A stretch of 64,000 nt of DNA from Pedobacter nyackensis. Its GTDB lineage: Bacteria > Bacteroidota > Bacteroidia > Sphingobacteriales > Sphingobacteriaceae. Within the stretch, counting starts at the first letter, position 1; every line of letters begins with the position of its first letter. Below the pieces are notes generated by a model. That model was not told the origin of the DNA. It saw only the letters and a list, made by a program, of their open reading frames with translations, and did not search any database. Below are positions 9,504 to 19,600 of the stretch, piece by piece. The stretch covers positions 62,001 to 126,000 of the forward strand of contig NZ_FWYB01000014.1 of NCBI RefSeq assembly GCF_900176505.1, in the 5' to 3' direction. The position numbers and the translations under genes were made by a program.

Positions 9504-9561
9504 TCATTGATATCAGGTAATTATTATTCCATATCTTTTTGGTTTAGTTTTAAAATTGGTT

Positions 9562-10716
9562 TTAGTTAATGATCACGATTTTTTTGCCATCTACTTTAAA
9601 GTTTACTTTATAAAACTTTAGCATGTTAAATAATTGACTTGCATTTTCGTTCCTGTAGATTTCTCCAGTAAAGACAATATCAGGCACCTTGCCCTGGTAA
9701 ATAACTTCTATATTGTACCATCTTGCCATTTGTCTCATAACAGTACGAATATCTGCATCCTTAAATTTGAACAAGCCGTTTTTCCAGGCTAGTACTTCCT
9801 CCAGGTTCGCCACATTTACCACCATACTTTTGCCTTCAAGTTCAGCTTGTTGCCCCGGTTTTAGCATTACTTCCCTTGCATTATAAACAGTCGTAATACC
9901 TACAGCACCTTCTAAGAGTGTAGTTTTAGTGCGTCCTTCGTCAACGTAACTGTTGATATTGAAGTGGGTTCCATGAACTATTACCTCCTGATTTTCTGTT
10001 TTTACAATGAAAGGGTGTGCTTTATCCTTAAAAATTTCAAAGTAAGCCTCACCTTCAAGCTTTACTCTGCGCGCCCCATGTTCATTGAGAGTGGTAGAAT
10101 AAGTTAAACTCGAAGCAGCATTGAGCCAAACTTTACTTTTATCTGGTAATGTTAAAATATAGGTTTCGCCTTTTGCGGTGCTGAGGGTGTTATAGGGATA
10201 TTTTGTCGTTCCTCCTTGCAAGGACCGATTATTGTCATCATTACGAGTCTGAGAAGCAATCTCATATACTACCTGACCATCAGCCGTTTTGGTAACACGA
10301 ATATCAGCCTCTTTAGCAATTTCGCCATTCGCTGCATCAGATAACCTGATCTTTTTACCACTGGCAAGTGTAAGGGTAGCACCCATTCTTCCAGGCGCAA
10401 TACCAGCAGTATAAGAAGATTTTAAATTTATATGATTGAAATAAAAGACTAATCCAGCACTCACAACCATCATAATTGCCACTGCTATAGCTATCCGAGG
10501 CCATAGTTTAAAGATTTTAGTTGGATGATTTAGTTCTTCTTTCATCAATACGTCCCACATCTCATCGCCAACCCTTTCCAAATCATGGTCCGAGTATCCA
10601 GATTGAATTTTTGAATTAAGCTTATGCAGCCAGTGCTTAGCAATGATTTCTTCTTCAGGAGTATAATTTCCCGAACAAATTTTTTCAAGCACTGATTTGA
10701 CGCTTTTCCTTTGCAT
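9562..10716 (-). CDS. FecR-family anti-sigma factor (PUL1)
   Basis: This 384-residue inner-membrane protein has a cytoplasmic N-terminal part of about 88 residues that should hold the sigma factor. One membrane segment follows (about residues 90-112, IAIAVAIMMVVSAGLVFYF). Next comes a periplasmic FecR domain with LPDKSKVWLNAASSLTYS and VKLEGEAYFEIFKDKAHPF near residues 190-235. A C-terminal STN-like domain (DUF4974 type, from about residue 318) ends in FKVDGKKIVIIN. It stands 142 nt downstream of the ECF sigma gene and 198 nt upstream of susC. The normal role is to transduce occupancy of the SusC STN domain to the sigma factor. Length and domain order are standard. Confidence 0.93.
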   Translation of the reverse strand: MQRKSVKSVLEKICSGNYTPEEEIIAKHWLHKLNSKIQSGYSDHDLERVGDEMWDVLMKEELNHPTKIFKLWPRIAIAVAIMMVVSAGLVFYFNHINLKSSYTAGIAPGRMGATLTLASGKKIRLSDAANGEIAKEADIRVTKTADGQVVYEIASQTRNDDNNRSLQGGTTKYPYNTLSTAKGETYILTLPDKSKVWLNAASSLTYSTTLNEHGARRVKLEGEAYFEIFKDKAHPFIVKTENQEVIVHGTHFNINSYVDEGRTKTTLLEGAVGITTVYNAREVMLKPGQQAELEGKSMVVNVANLEEVLAWKNGLFKFKDADIRTVMRQMARWYNIEVIYQGKVPDIVFTGEIYRNENASQLFNMLKFYKVNFKVDGKKIVIIN

Positions 10717-10858
10717 ATCGATTGTGATTATTTCCCCGATCTGAAAACAAAGGCGATTGTGAAATGCGGATTGGCTATCGTGTTTTAAAAAATTGTTACC
10801 AAAACCTCAAATAATTACTTAACACCCTGATAATAAGACACAATAATTTCAATCAGTT

Positions 10859-11437
10859 TCATGAATTCAGAATATGCAGTACGTAAATAACTACACCAAG
10901 TTTCGTTTTTAAATGTTTTGATGCTTTTTTGAGGTGATTAGAAACTGTATTTTCTGAGATATCCAGCTGTTCAGCAATCTGTTTTGTACTTAAGTATTGC
11001 TTTCGCTTCAGTTTGTAAATTTCTTTCATCCTTGGGGGCATGCTGGCAATTTCTTGTTCGATCAATAAAGCAATGTCTTTCTCACGGATCAGATAATCTG
11101 TTTCTTCAGTGTCTGTCTCGATAAAATAATCCCCCGCTTCGATGTATTTTTTAACGATGTCCCTGTGCCTGAAGATATCAAACACCCGATTTAAAGTTGA
11201 TTTATATAGGTAACCTGAAAGCGTTGTTTTGAGAATTAATACATGCTTGTTTTTCAACACCCACAAAAACACATCCTGAACTGCATCCTTCGCTTCTTCT
11301 TCATTACGGAGTTTACTAAAGGCATAAAGAAAAAGCAGTTTATCGTAGCGCTGGTAGATTTCCTTAAATGCAGCATCATCCCCAGACCGCAAAAGTGCGG
11401 CAAGTTCAGCATCGCTGCATTGAGTATAGTCACACAT
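10859..11437 (-). CDS. ECF-type RNA polymerase sigma factor (PUL1)
   Basis: The 192-residue product has a sigma-70 region 2 near the start (YQRYDKLLFLYAFSKLRNEE, then AKDAVQDVFLWVLKN). Region 4 lies in the C-terminal half (MPPRMKEIYKLKRKQ, then IAEQLDISENTVSNHLKKA), with the helix-turn-helix at about residues 148-170. There is no region 1 or 3, as expected for an ECF factor of the Bacteroidetes FecI/PUL type. Upstream genes are transcribed in the same direction but belong to the unrelated fibre cassette, 99 nt away. It should direct transcription of the susC operon when released by the adjacent FecR protein. I found no convincing promoter in the short upstream spacer. Confidence 0.93.
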   Translation of the reverse strand: MCDYTQCSDAELAALLRSGDDAAFKEIYQRYDKLLFLYAFSKLRNEEEAKDAVQDVFLWVLKNKHVLILKTTLSGYLYKSTLNRVFDIFRHRDIVKKYIEAGDYFIETDTEETDYLIREKDIALLIEQEIASMPPRMKEIYKLKRKQYLSTKQIAEQLDISENTVSNHLKKASKHLKTKLGVVIYVLHILNS

Positions 11438-11536
11438 TTATTTGGCTCTCGATCTAAGTTTACGAATATAATAGCAATGATAAATAATATTTGCCATATG
11501 TGTGTACATCAGCGCTATTCGAGCAATCAATTTATA

Positions 11537-12481
11537 CTATTTTCCTCCCTTTGCATTGAGCATCAACAGCTCCTTCAACTCCTTAAGTTCTTTCTTCAAC
11601 TGATCAACCTCAGTTTTAAGCTGACTAATTTCTTCATCATGTTCCTGCCAGCCCTTCAACAAAGGAACTGTCATCGTCTGATAATTTAGCGATAGCGTTT
11701 TGTTAGCATCATTATCTATGCGGATAAGGGAAGGAAAATACTCCTGCACATTCTGTGCAATAAACCCGATCTGATGTAGATTCATGTCCTTACGATCATA
11801 AGAAACAGCATGCAGTCTCCTCAAGCTCTCCGATACCGGAGGAATGGTTACAATATTCTTCTTCAGGCGTACATCCGAATTCGCAGTAACATCTCCTGTT
11901 GCAGTGATATCTCCCGAAACCATCACCTTTCCGGTCACACGCAATTCCGAATTCACATCCAGGATGGTGAACATACCTTCCGCGGGTGTCAATTTACCAA
12001 TTAATGTTCCATCAATTGCGCCATTGGTGATCTCTACTGCATCTTTATTCTGAATAGCCATGGTTCCAAGTCCAAGGTTTACCCTTGCTTCTTCCGCAGT
12101 AACTGCACCCGTTCCACCTTTTTCAATGGCTACAACGCTACCAGTACCACCACCACTTCCTGCTCCGAAAGCAATTTCTGTCCAATTCGCATCTACCAGG
12201 CCTCCCTTGAGCTGGTAAAGTTTTTCTTCTGAAATAACATACACCAACATCCCTGCACTTCTTCTCGCCGGGGTAATACCATTACGTTCGGCAACATCCG
12301 CTACCGAGCGAAAACCGCCCTTACCATAGATCTCATTGTGTGTTGGATATTTATCTGTAAGGTCATTCGGCTCCACCGCACCAATCACCTTCACCTGTGC
12401 CGATGCACCAAGGCTGGCCAATGCCATCACTATTAAAAATGAATAGATATTTTTCATTTGAAAAGCTTTTATTTTTAACAT
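11537..12481 (-). CDS. Secreted tail-fibre-like protein with S74 intramolecular chaperone domain
   Basis: The 314-residue product has a signal peptide (LASLGASAQ) that starts either at M1 or at the better placed M9 (ATG at 12457). Residues about 55-110 hold a module VADVAERNGITPARRSAGM...LYQLKGG...NWTEI that recurs in the preceding gene. A repetitive glycine- and TGDVTA-rich stalk follows. The C-terminal third is a peptidase S74 (endosialidase chaperone) domain beginning SDVRLKKN; Ser202 and Lys207 fit the Ser-Lys dyad of self-cleaving tail-spike chaperones. The last 40 residues form a heptad coiled coil (EISQLKTEVDQLKKELKEL). Such domains trimerise fibres and then cut themselves off. It is the last gene of the giant-protein cassette, so it probably forms a trimeric fibre or adaptor. 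Confidence 0.85.
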   Translation of the reverse strand: MLKIKAFQMKNIYSFLIVMALASLGASAQVKVIGAVEPNDLTDKYPTHNEIYGKGGFRSVADVAERNGITPARRSAGMLVYVISEEKLYQLKGGLVDANWTEIAFGAGSGGGTGSVVAIEKGGTGAVTAEEARVNLGLGTMAIQNKDAVEITNGAIDGTLIGKLTPAEGMFTILDVNSELRVTGKVMVSGDITATGDVTANSDVRLKKNIVTIPPVSESLRRLHAVSYDRKDMNLHQIGFIAQNVQEYFPSLIRIDNDANKTLSLNYQTMTVPLLKGWQEHDEEISQLKTEVDQLKKELKELKELLMLNAKGGK

Positions 12482-12519
12482 TTGTCTCTTTTTTAAAATA
12501 AAAATTGCTGAACGTACTG

Positions 12520-13611
12520 TTACTCAACACTGAAGGTTAATGCCCCGGCAGTATTATCCTTCTGCACATAAATCACATAGGATGTTGTTCCTCCACTTGC
12601 ATTGGTGAACGACCGTGTTGTCTTCTCAAAGGCACCTGTAGAATCATTTACACCAACGATAACCTTACTCCCTCCCCATGAAGCCGGATAGGCAATCACC
12701 AATTTCTGTCTGCCACTCGGCGTAACGGGTTTGGATACTGCTGCAGAGGTGCCAAACTCACTACCAGACAATGCCAGAATTTGTGCGTCTGTTGGCGCAA
12801 AAGATACGCCATCTTCACCACCGGAAGCAAAGCCCCAGTAACGTTTCCACTGAAAGTCGATAGAAGCACTGGCCGATGCAGTTTTATTATCTGATGTTTT
12901 TACAGACATTGTAAATGTAGTTTTCACATTATTCCCAGCTGAAGCACTTTGCGTTCCATTTACAGAAGCGCCCGCGGCAGGTGAAGCCGTAAACACATTG
13001 GTGCCGTTTACAATAATCTCTGTAATCTCTTCCGTTGCAGCAGCCCTTCCAGCAGTCCACGACAAAGAAACCGAAGTGCTACCCGCTGCCCCCATTTCCT
13101 TCACACCCGATGGTGTAGCTGTAAGTGAAGCCGAAGGCCCCAGTGAAGGATAAAAAACTGCCTCTATCCATTTAGCCAGATCATCAGTCCCCGGGTTTAC
13201 ATCTTTATAGTAAGCCCCTGTAATGGGACGATTACCATTAAAGCTCCCAATGGTACCACCACTGGCGCCTGACGAAAAAGCAATCCAATTGGCATTATCA
13301 TTCAGCTCCCCAGGCAAATCCTTACAGATCAGCTGGAAAGTTTTGGTCTTCCCGGTACCATCGTCCATCACCGTACACAACATTCCCGGCTGACGCCTGT
13401 CGGCACTAATGTTATTCCTATCCGCTACGGTCGCCACCTGATGATGACCACCTTTGGCATCATTGGTATAGATGATCACTTTCCCTTCCTTAGGAATCAG
13501 CGGATTCCCCACAAACTGGGCTTTAGCATCCGTAGGATGAAAGCACCAGGTACTTAAAGCGAGCACCATAAACCTGATTAAATGGCCGCTCCATTTTTGT
13601 TTGATTTGCAT
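12520..13611 (-). CDS. Secreted protein with tail-fibre-type N-terminal module, function unknown
   Basis: I do not recognise a named family for the whole 363-residue product. It has a signal peptide (about 1-32, ending DAKAQF). A module near residues 60-110 (VATVADRNNISADRRQPGM, then FQLICKD, then NANWIAFSSG) matches the module of the next gene. A beta-rich part follows with LTATPSGVKEMGAAGSTSVSLSWTA and TSDNKTASASASIDF, reminiscent of Ig-like or phage tail domains. A final part has KLVIAYPASWGGSKVIVGVND. It starts 7 nt after the stop of the giant gene and ends 38 nt before the S74 gene, so the three form one operon. A structural partner of the giant surface protein is inferred. No catalytic motif is visible. 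Confidence 0.8.
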   Translation of the reverse strand: MQIKQKWSGHLIRFMVLALSTWCFHPTDAKAQFVGNPLIPKEGKVIIYTNDAKGGHHQVATVADRNNISADRRQPGMLCTVMDDGTGKTKTFQLICKDLPGELNDNANWIAFSSGASGGTIGSFNGNRPITGAYYKDVNPGTDDLAKWIEAVFYPSLGPSASLTATPSGVKEMGAAGSTSVSLSWTAGRAAATEEITEIIVNGTNVFTASPAAGASVNGTQSASAGNNVKTTFTMSVKTSDNKTASASASIDFQWKRYWGFASGGEDGVSFAPTDAQILALSGSEFGTSAAVSKPVTPSGRQKLVIAYPASWGGSKVIVGVNDSTGAFEKTTRSFTNASGGTTSYVIYVQKDNTAGALTFSVE

Positions 13612-13618
13612 ATCTTTT

Positions 13619-16600
13619 TTATTTCTTAATCATTTCTACTGAACCATCTTCTTTAATTCTAAACACCAGCTCATTGCCATAGCTAACTCCCGCCTGATTG
13701 ATGGCAAAAGCCTTCAGGTAATAGTTTACGCCTACAATCAAACCATCTACTACCACCTGGCTATCGCCAATATTAGCTGCATTAACCCTTGTATCCGCAA
13801 TGGTTGGATGCTCATCTGTACTCCAGCAGATACCACTGGCTGCTAAAGCTGTCCCACCATTACTGAGCAGTGCTATCGCTATGGCGACTGAAGTTTCATT
13901 TTTCGCAGTTACTGTACTGGTATTCAACAATGCTTTTTTCATCGGTCCGTACCCATACCAATCGCTTAGTTTGAAAGGTGCAGTCTTCTTTGCCAGGTGA
14001 CTTTTCCCGTTCAATAGCGACAGTGAAAATGGCGCCGCACGTTCAGCCGTAGTCAGCTCATTCAGTCCAAGCATATAGTCGGCCACAGTCCGCATACTCA
14101 ACGCACCGGATTCCGGTAGCGAAGTCATCGTCCATTCCGCATAAAGCGTCATGGATTCCGTGATTCCAGCGTCAAAATTAAAAACTGTTTCCATAGGTTG
14201 GTCACTAAACCAGGTGTAAAAAATCATTCCCGCTTTTGTCGTCGTTACCGCAGGAAGTTTAGCTCCATCTTCCACCTGGATTGGATCGATGGTTGTTCCA
14301 CCCATTGTCTCAAAAGTAATGGTATGGTATAGATTTTTAACAGTCAGCAATCCAGGCTCAAAGGTAAACTCATAGTTATCGGCCTGTAAAGTACCCACAC
14401 TTAGTGTTACCGGATAATCTCCCGCAGGACTACTCAGCGTTGCCGTTGTACTGAAAGCAGGTTCTCCCTGTAGCGTAGCATCAGCACGAACATGAGTACC
14501 TGTTTCCTCGTATTTAAATCCTTTCATATGATAGGTAAACGGCGGATTCTCCTTGCCAAAGTATTTCGTTAAGGTATCTCCTGAAACCGTCAGCATCGCC
14601 TTGTTGATTTTAAAAGTTTGTTGCGCTTCCACAGGGGCGAAAAAGGCATCTCCGGCTTGTGAAACTTTCAATACAACATCACCGGCACCTTCAATTGTTG
14701 CCATGTCCCCATTAAGATCGAGTTTACCTTCCAGCAATTCAAAAACTACAGGCAATCCCGAAGAAGCAGTTGCGATCAACTTGAATGGGTCATCACCATA
14801 GTTTTTATCACCTATTGGTGCAAAAGTGATGGTTTGTGCAGCTTTCTCAATAGTGACTTTTACACTTGCAACCTGATCAGTGGTATTGAAGGTATTCGCC
14901 GATAAAGTAAGTGCACCTGTAAGGTTCAGCTCCCCTATTGGAGCAGCAGTATAGGCCGCCTGATCCCAGGTAATGTTCAACAACTCTTTCGATCCGTCAT
15001 TGTAGGTTACCTCAATGGATGCCGGCAGGCCAAGATTTGCAAAAGGCGTTCCGTACTTCACCGTTATTGGCGCAATCTCTGCTACCGAAAGCAGGTCTTT
15101 CCAAAGTGTTACCTTAATCTGAGGTTGCAGGTTTGCATCATTCCTCACATCATCGGTCAGCTGTAATTCTCCATGAATGATTTGCGGGATCAACAGTGTA
15201 GCATCATAGTCACCTTCAGTCCACAATACCGGTAGATTGGCTGTAGTCTGGTCGTCGTAAGTAACCATTACTGTTGCCGGCAGACCAAGTGCAGAGAAAG
15301 GCTTACCATACACATCAATCAGATCCGCCAGGGTTTCCACAGCAATCACATTTTTATTATCGATAATCACCCCTACCTTCGCTGTGATGTCATCAGGGTT
15401 TTCCGCTTTCCCTTCCATGTCGAGCAGACCGGTAAAGCTATAAGATCCGGGAACATTACCATTAAATAGTGGAGATTCCCAGCTAACGGCAACTTTACCT
15501 GTTGATGCATCTGTAAAGATCGCATCAAGCTGCGTTCCTAACTGCGCAAGAACTTGCTCTTGTGTGGTACCGAATGGAAAATGTAGCGGTGTATTCACCA
15601 ACACAGAATCCAGTACCAGCAGTTTAGGCAATACCGTTACTTTAATAGACGTTGTTTTATTGTCTTTATTCTCTTCCGGCGAGCCAGGAACTAATGTACC
15701 CGGAAGTATATAATCACCGGCAAGCACGCCATTATAAGTACTACCATCCCAGTTAACCGACAAGGATTCCTGTTCATTGTTGTTATACGTCACCATCACC
15801 ATCTCCGGTAACATCAACGTTCCGAAAGCTGTACCATAAGGGACAGTTAAAGCAAGCGGATCTGCTACACTAACAATATAGCGTTGGGCCACTTTTACAG
15901 TAACTGCGGCCTTAATCGAATCTGGATTTTCAGTCAGGGCTGGCATGACCACTTCTGAACTAAACTCATATGAACCTGGACTTGTTGCATCATAATCTGG
16001 ATTCGCCCATGTGGTTACATTAAGGCTCAATGTACTACCATCATCAAACAAGCCTGTTACTGTAGAAGGGAATGAAATATCCGACTGCAACGTTCCATAG
16101 CTCACCTCAACCGTATCTCTTGTGATAGAAAGCAGTTTTTTAATTCGTTCTGCTACGGTCACCGTAATTACAGGCTGCAACCCTTTCGGATTATCAGCAT
16201 CATCAGGAATAACCATAGTTCCCTGCAAGGTATATACACCGGCAGTTTTACCATCATAAGTACCCTTAGTCCAAGATACAGAGAGTAGTTCTTCTGAGGC
16301 ATCATTGTAAGTTACCTTTATGGCTTCTGGCAATGTCAGCGCATCAAATTCAGTATCATAATCTACGCTGATTCCCGGCAGGGTTTCTATACTTTCAATT
16401 TGTTTTCTGTCGACTACCACCACAACTTTCGGCGTCAGGTTATTCGTGTTTAAAATTCCTTGAGGCACTATGATAGCACCTTCAAAAAGATATTCACCCG
16501 CAGCATCGCCATTGTAAAGCGGCGACTTGAACGAGGCATCCTGTACGGCAATGTCGATCAATGTGCCATCATCCAGTGTAGCTTTGCTGATCACCGGAAA

Positions 16601-19600
16601 CTGTAAACTTTCTAATGAAGTACCAAATGCTACATTTATGGTATCTATTTTTAAAGAAACAATCAGCTTCTCCCTTGGCAATACGGTCACCACGATCTGC
16701 GGATTTACCGGCTTAGGATTCTCTACCTCATCAGTCAGCGTAAAGCTTCCATTGAGTAAATAAGATCCGGCAATGTTTCCATTATACGGAGTAAGATCCC
16801 AATCCACACCCAGATCTTCATTACCGCCATCTACAAACTTTGCATTCAGCTGCCCTCGCAATGTAATTGATTCCGGAGCAGTACCAAAAACGACCGTTAT
16901 GGTATCCGGACTGGTATAAGTATCGATGAGGTGCTTGCCCACAGTTACCTTTAGCACAGCTTCCACATCATTCGGATTAAGGATATCTTCAGGAAGCTGT
17001 AAAGTACCTTTCAACTCATATACACCAGGTATATCGGCGATGTAATCACCCTCCTCCCAGGTTACGTTCAGCATACCCGTAGTGCCATTATCGTAGGTCA
17101 CATTCACCTGCGCAGGGAACAAAGTTTGGGCATTGACAAAGCTGGTACCGAAAGGCACAAGCATAGTACTTGCTGCAACACTAACCACTTCAAGCGGTTT
17201 TGGTCCAACAGTCACACTCACTGTTGCCATCAGGCTATCCGGATTATCAATATCATCTCCGGTAACCAATGCTCCCTTGAACTCATATACCCCAGGAAGC
17301 TGCGCATTATAGCTTGCAGAACTCCAGATGACACCTTCGGTACCTGCCGATTGATCATTATAAGTCACATTTACAGTTTCCGGGAAAGGGATATCTTCCA
17401 CCGGCGTTCCGTATTTAACAATGATTGCAGTTGGATTCTGTACGGCAATTATCTTTTTATTGCCTACCTGTATGTTTATTTCTGCTGTTTTGGCGTCTTT
17501 ATTAACAACGCCTGGGATCAACACCGGATCTCCAATAAAGGAGTAAACCTCAGGAACCAATGGATCATAACCTTCGGTATCCCAGGTCATATTCAATGTA
17601 CCCGTGCTACCATCGTCATAAGTTACCTGTACCGCTGCAGTCAGCTCGGGAATTGCCGCAAGCAATGTACCATAGCTCACCTTCACCGTATCCAACACTG
17701 CAATGCTTACGATATTCTTAGGCTTTGGCAATACCGTAAGTATCATTTGTGCCTTGATGTTGTTTTTATTGTCGATACTTTCGTTGTGGAGCAGAGTTCC
17801 TGTAAGTGTATAGTTACCGCTTTGCAGCTTGTTGTAACTACCCGGAGCCCATTCTACACCCACAGTATCCTGTGTACCATCATCAAAATTAACCTTTACT
17901 GTTTGCGGTAAGATCACCTCATCAAATGGAGTGTCGTAAGGCGTACTTGCCGCGTAATTACCCTCCACAGAAACAATGTTCTTACGGATGATCACTTTAT
18001 TGTTGGCAAATAACAAACCTGTATTGGAAACTAAGTCATTCAACTGGAGCGTTCCTTTAAGGTCATACTCCGCACCTTTATCGGCTATGTATTGCGACCT
18101 GTCCCAAATCACATTCAGGAATCCTGTAGTCTGATCATGGTAAGTTACCCTTACTGCAGCAGGCAATGGCAGGTTGGCAGCAGGTGTATTCAAATCCACA
18201 GTTATGTCCGCCAGATCCTCAACAGCAATAATATTGTGCTGCACATATACATCTACGTTTGCTTCAAAGTCGGCAGGATTAGCATGCTCTTCCTTAATAC
18301 CCAAGGTAGCATATAAACGATATACACCCACCTTAGAATTATAATTACCCTGTTTCCAGGTCAGGTTTAACATTTCCCTGGTAACCCCATCATCATAAGT
18401 CACCTGTGCCTGTTTAGGCAATAACGGCAACACATCGCTGTATGGCGTACCGGATAGTACCTTTACTGGAGGCAGAGGCGCCACAGCAATAATATATGGA
18501 TATATAGGCGTAATGACTGCGACCCTCGCCGTTGCCGTCAGGTTGTTTCTGTTCACATCTGGGTTCGGAACAGTTAACGTACCTGTTAGTTGGTAAATAC
18601 CTTCCACATTCCCGTCATAGTTACCAGGCTGCCAGGTAACAGGGAACATAGCGTGACTGTTATCACTCATCACCACCTCTACCTGTGTCACCAGGTTCAA
18701 CTGGTCGAAAGGTGTTCCTGTATCTTTCTTAACAGGTACAGGATAAGGTTTCAATACTTCAATGATATAGGCAGCGCGTGGGTTCACCTTTATCTTTACT
18801 TTCAGTGAGCCACAAACATCAGCACCCTGAACAGCCAGTGTAAATTCGTAATCTCCCGCCACAGATGGCTCACCGGAAATCAGACCGGAACTACTCAAAC
18901 CTAAGCCATCAGGTAATAAACCCTGACTCAGAGCGTAGGTATATGCCCCACCTTCTGCCAACTGAATCTGATGGCTGTAGCTTGTCCATTGATCGGCGGC
19001 CGGAAGCTGCTGTTCTGCATTTTCAAGATAAATACCCTGGAACTCATAAGCACCAAGATCAACCGTTGTGTGCTTGATCCTATCTTCGCCCGCAAGGTCT
19101 TTGGTTGTTCCCGTAATCTTTGTGTTGTCCCCCATATTGACTACCGGCGAGCAAGGTGCCAGCGACAGATCATCTGCAGCAGCATTTGCCAACTGAGGAT
19201 CCTTCGTCAATATGGTTGTTCCGGTTACATATCCGTTTTGTACGGTACTTGTGGAAACAACGATTCCAGCATTCATCTGGTCCGGGATTGCGTTTCCACG
19301 CGTATTCCCCCAGAAGATACTGTTGGCAACATTTACGGTCCCTGTATTACGATACAGCGCTCCGCCATATTTGGTGGTTGTTGAAGCGTTGATATAAGCA
19401 GAGGTATTGTTGCTAAAAGTTGCGTTTACGATGTTAGTCGTTCCTGTGTAATGGTAATAGGCACCACCGTGGTAACCGTTCACCGTAGTTCTGTTTCTGC
19501 TAAAGGCCGCATTAATCAAGTTAAAAGTACCTGTGTAATGGTAAATGGCACCACCATGCTGCGCAGCTGTATTGCCCACAAACAATCCACCTATGATGGT

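Noticed and set aside
11438..11536. Promoter of the PUL1 sigma gene
   Set aside because: Only a one-mismatch -7 box (TATATTCG) was seen, with no TTTG at the right distance, so I do not annotate it.
17126..17911. 261-codon plus-strand frame opposite the Ig-like repeats
   Set aside because: It is antisense to a repeat region with strong codon constraint, and its Cys/His-rich composition is typical of shadow frames.
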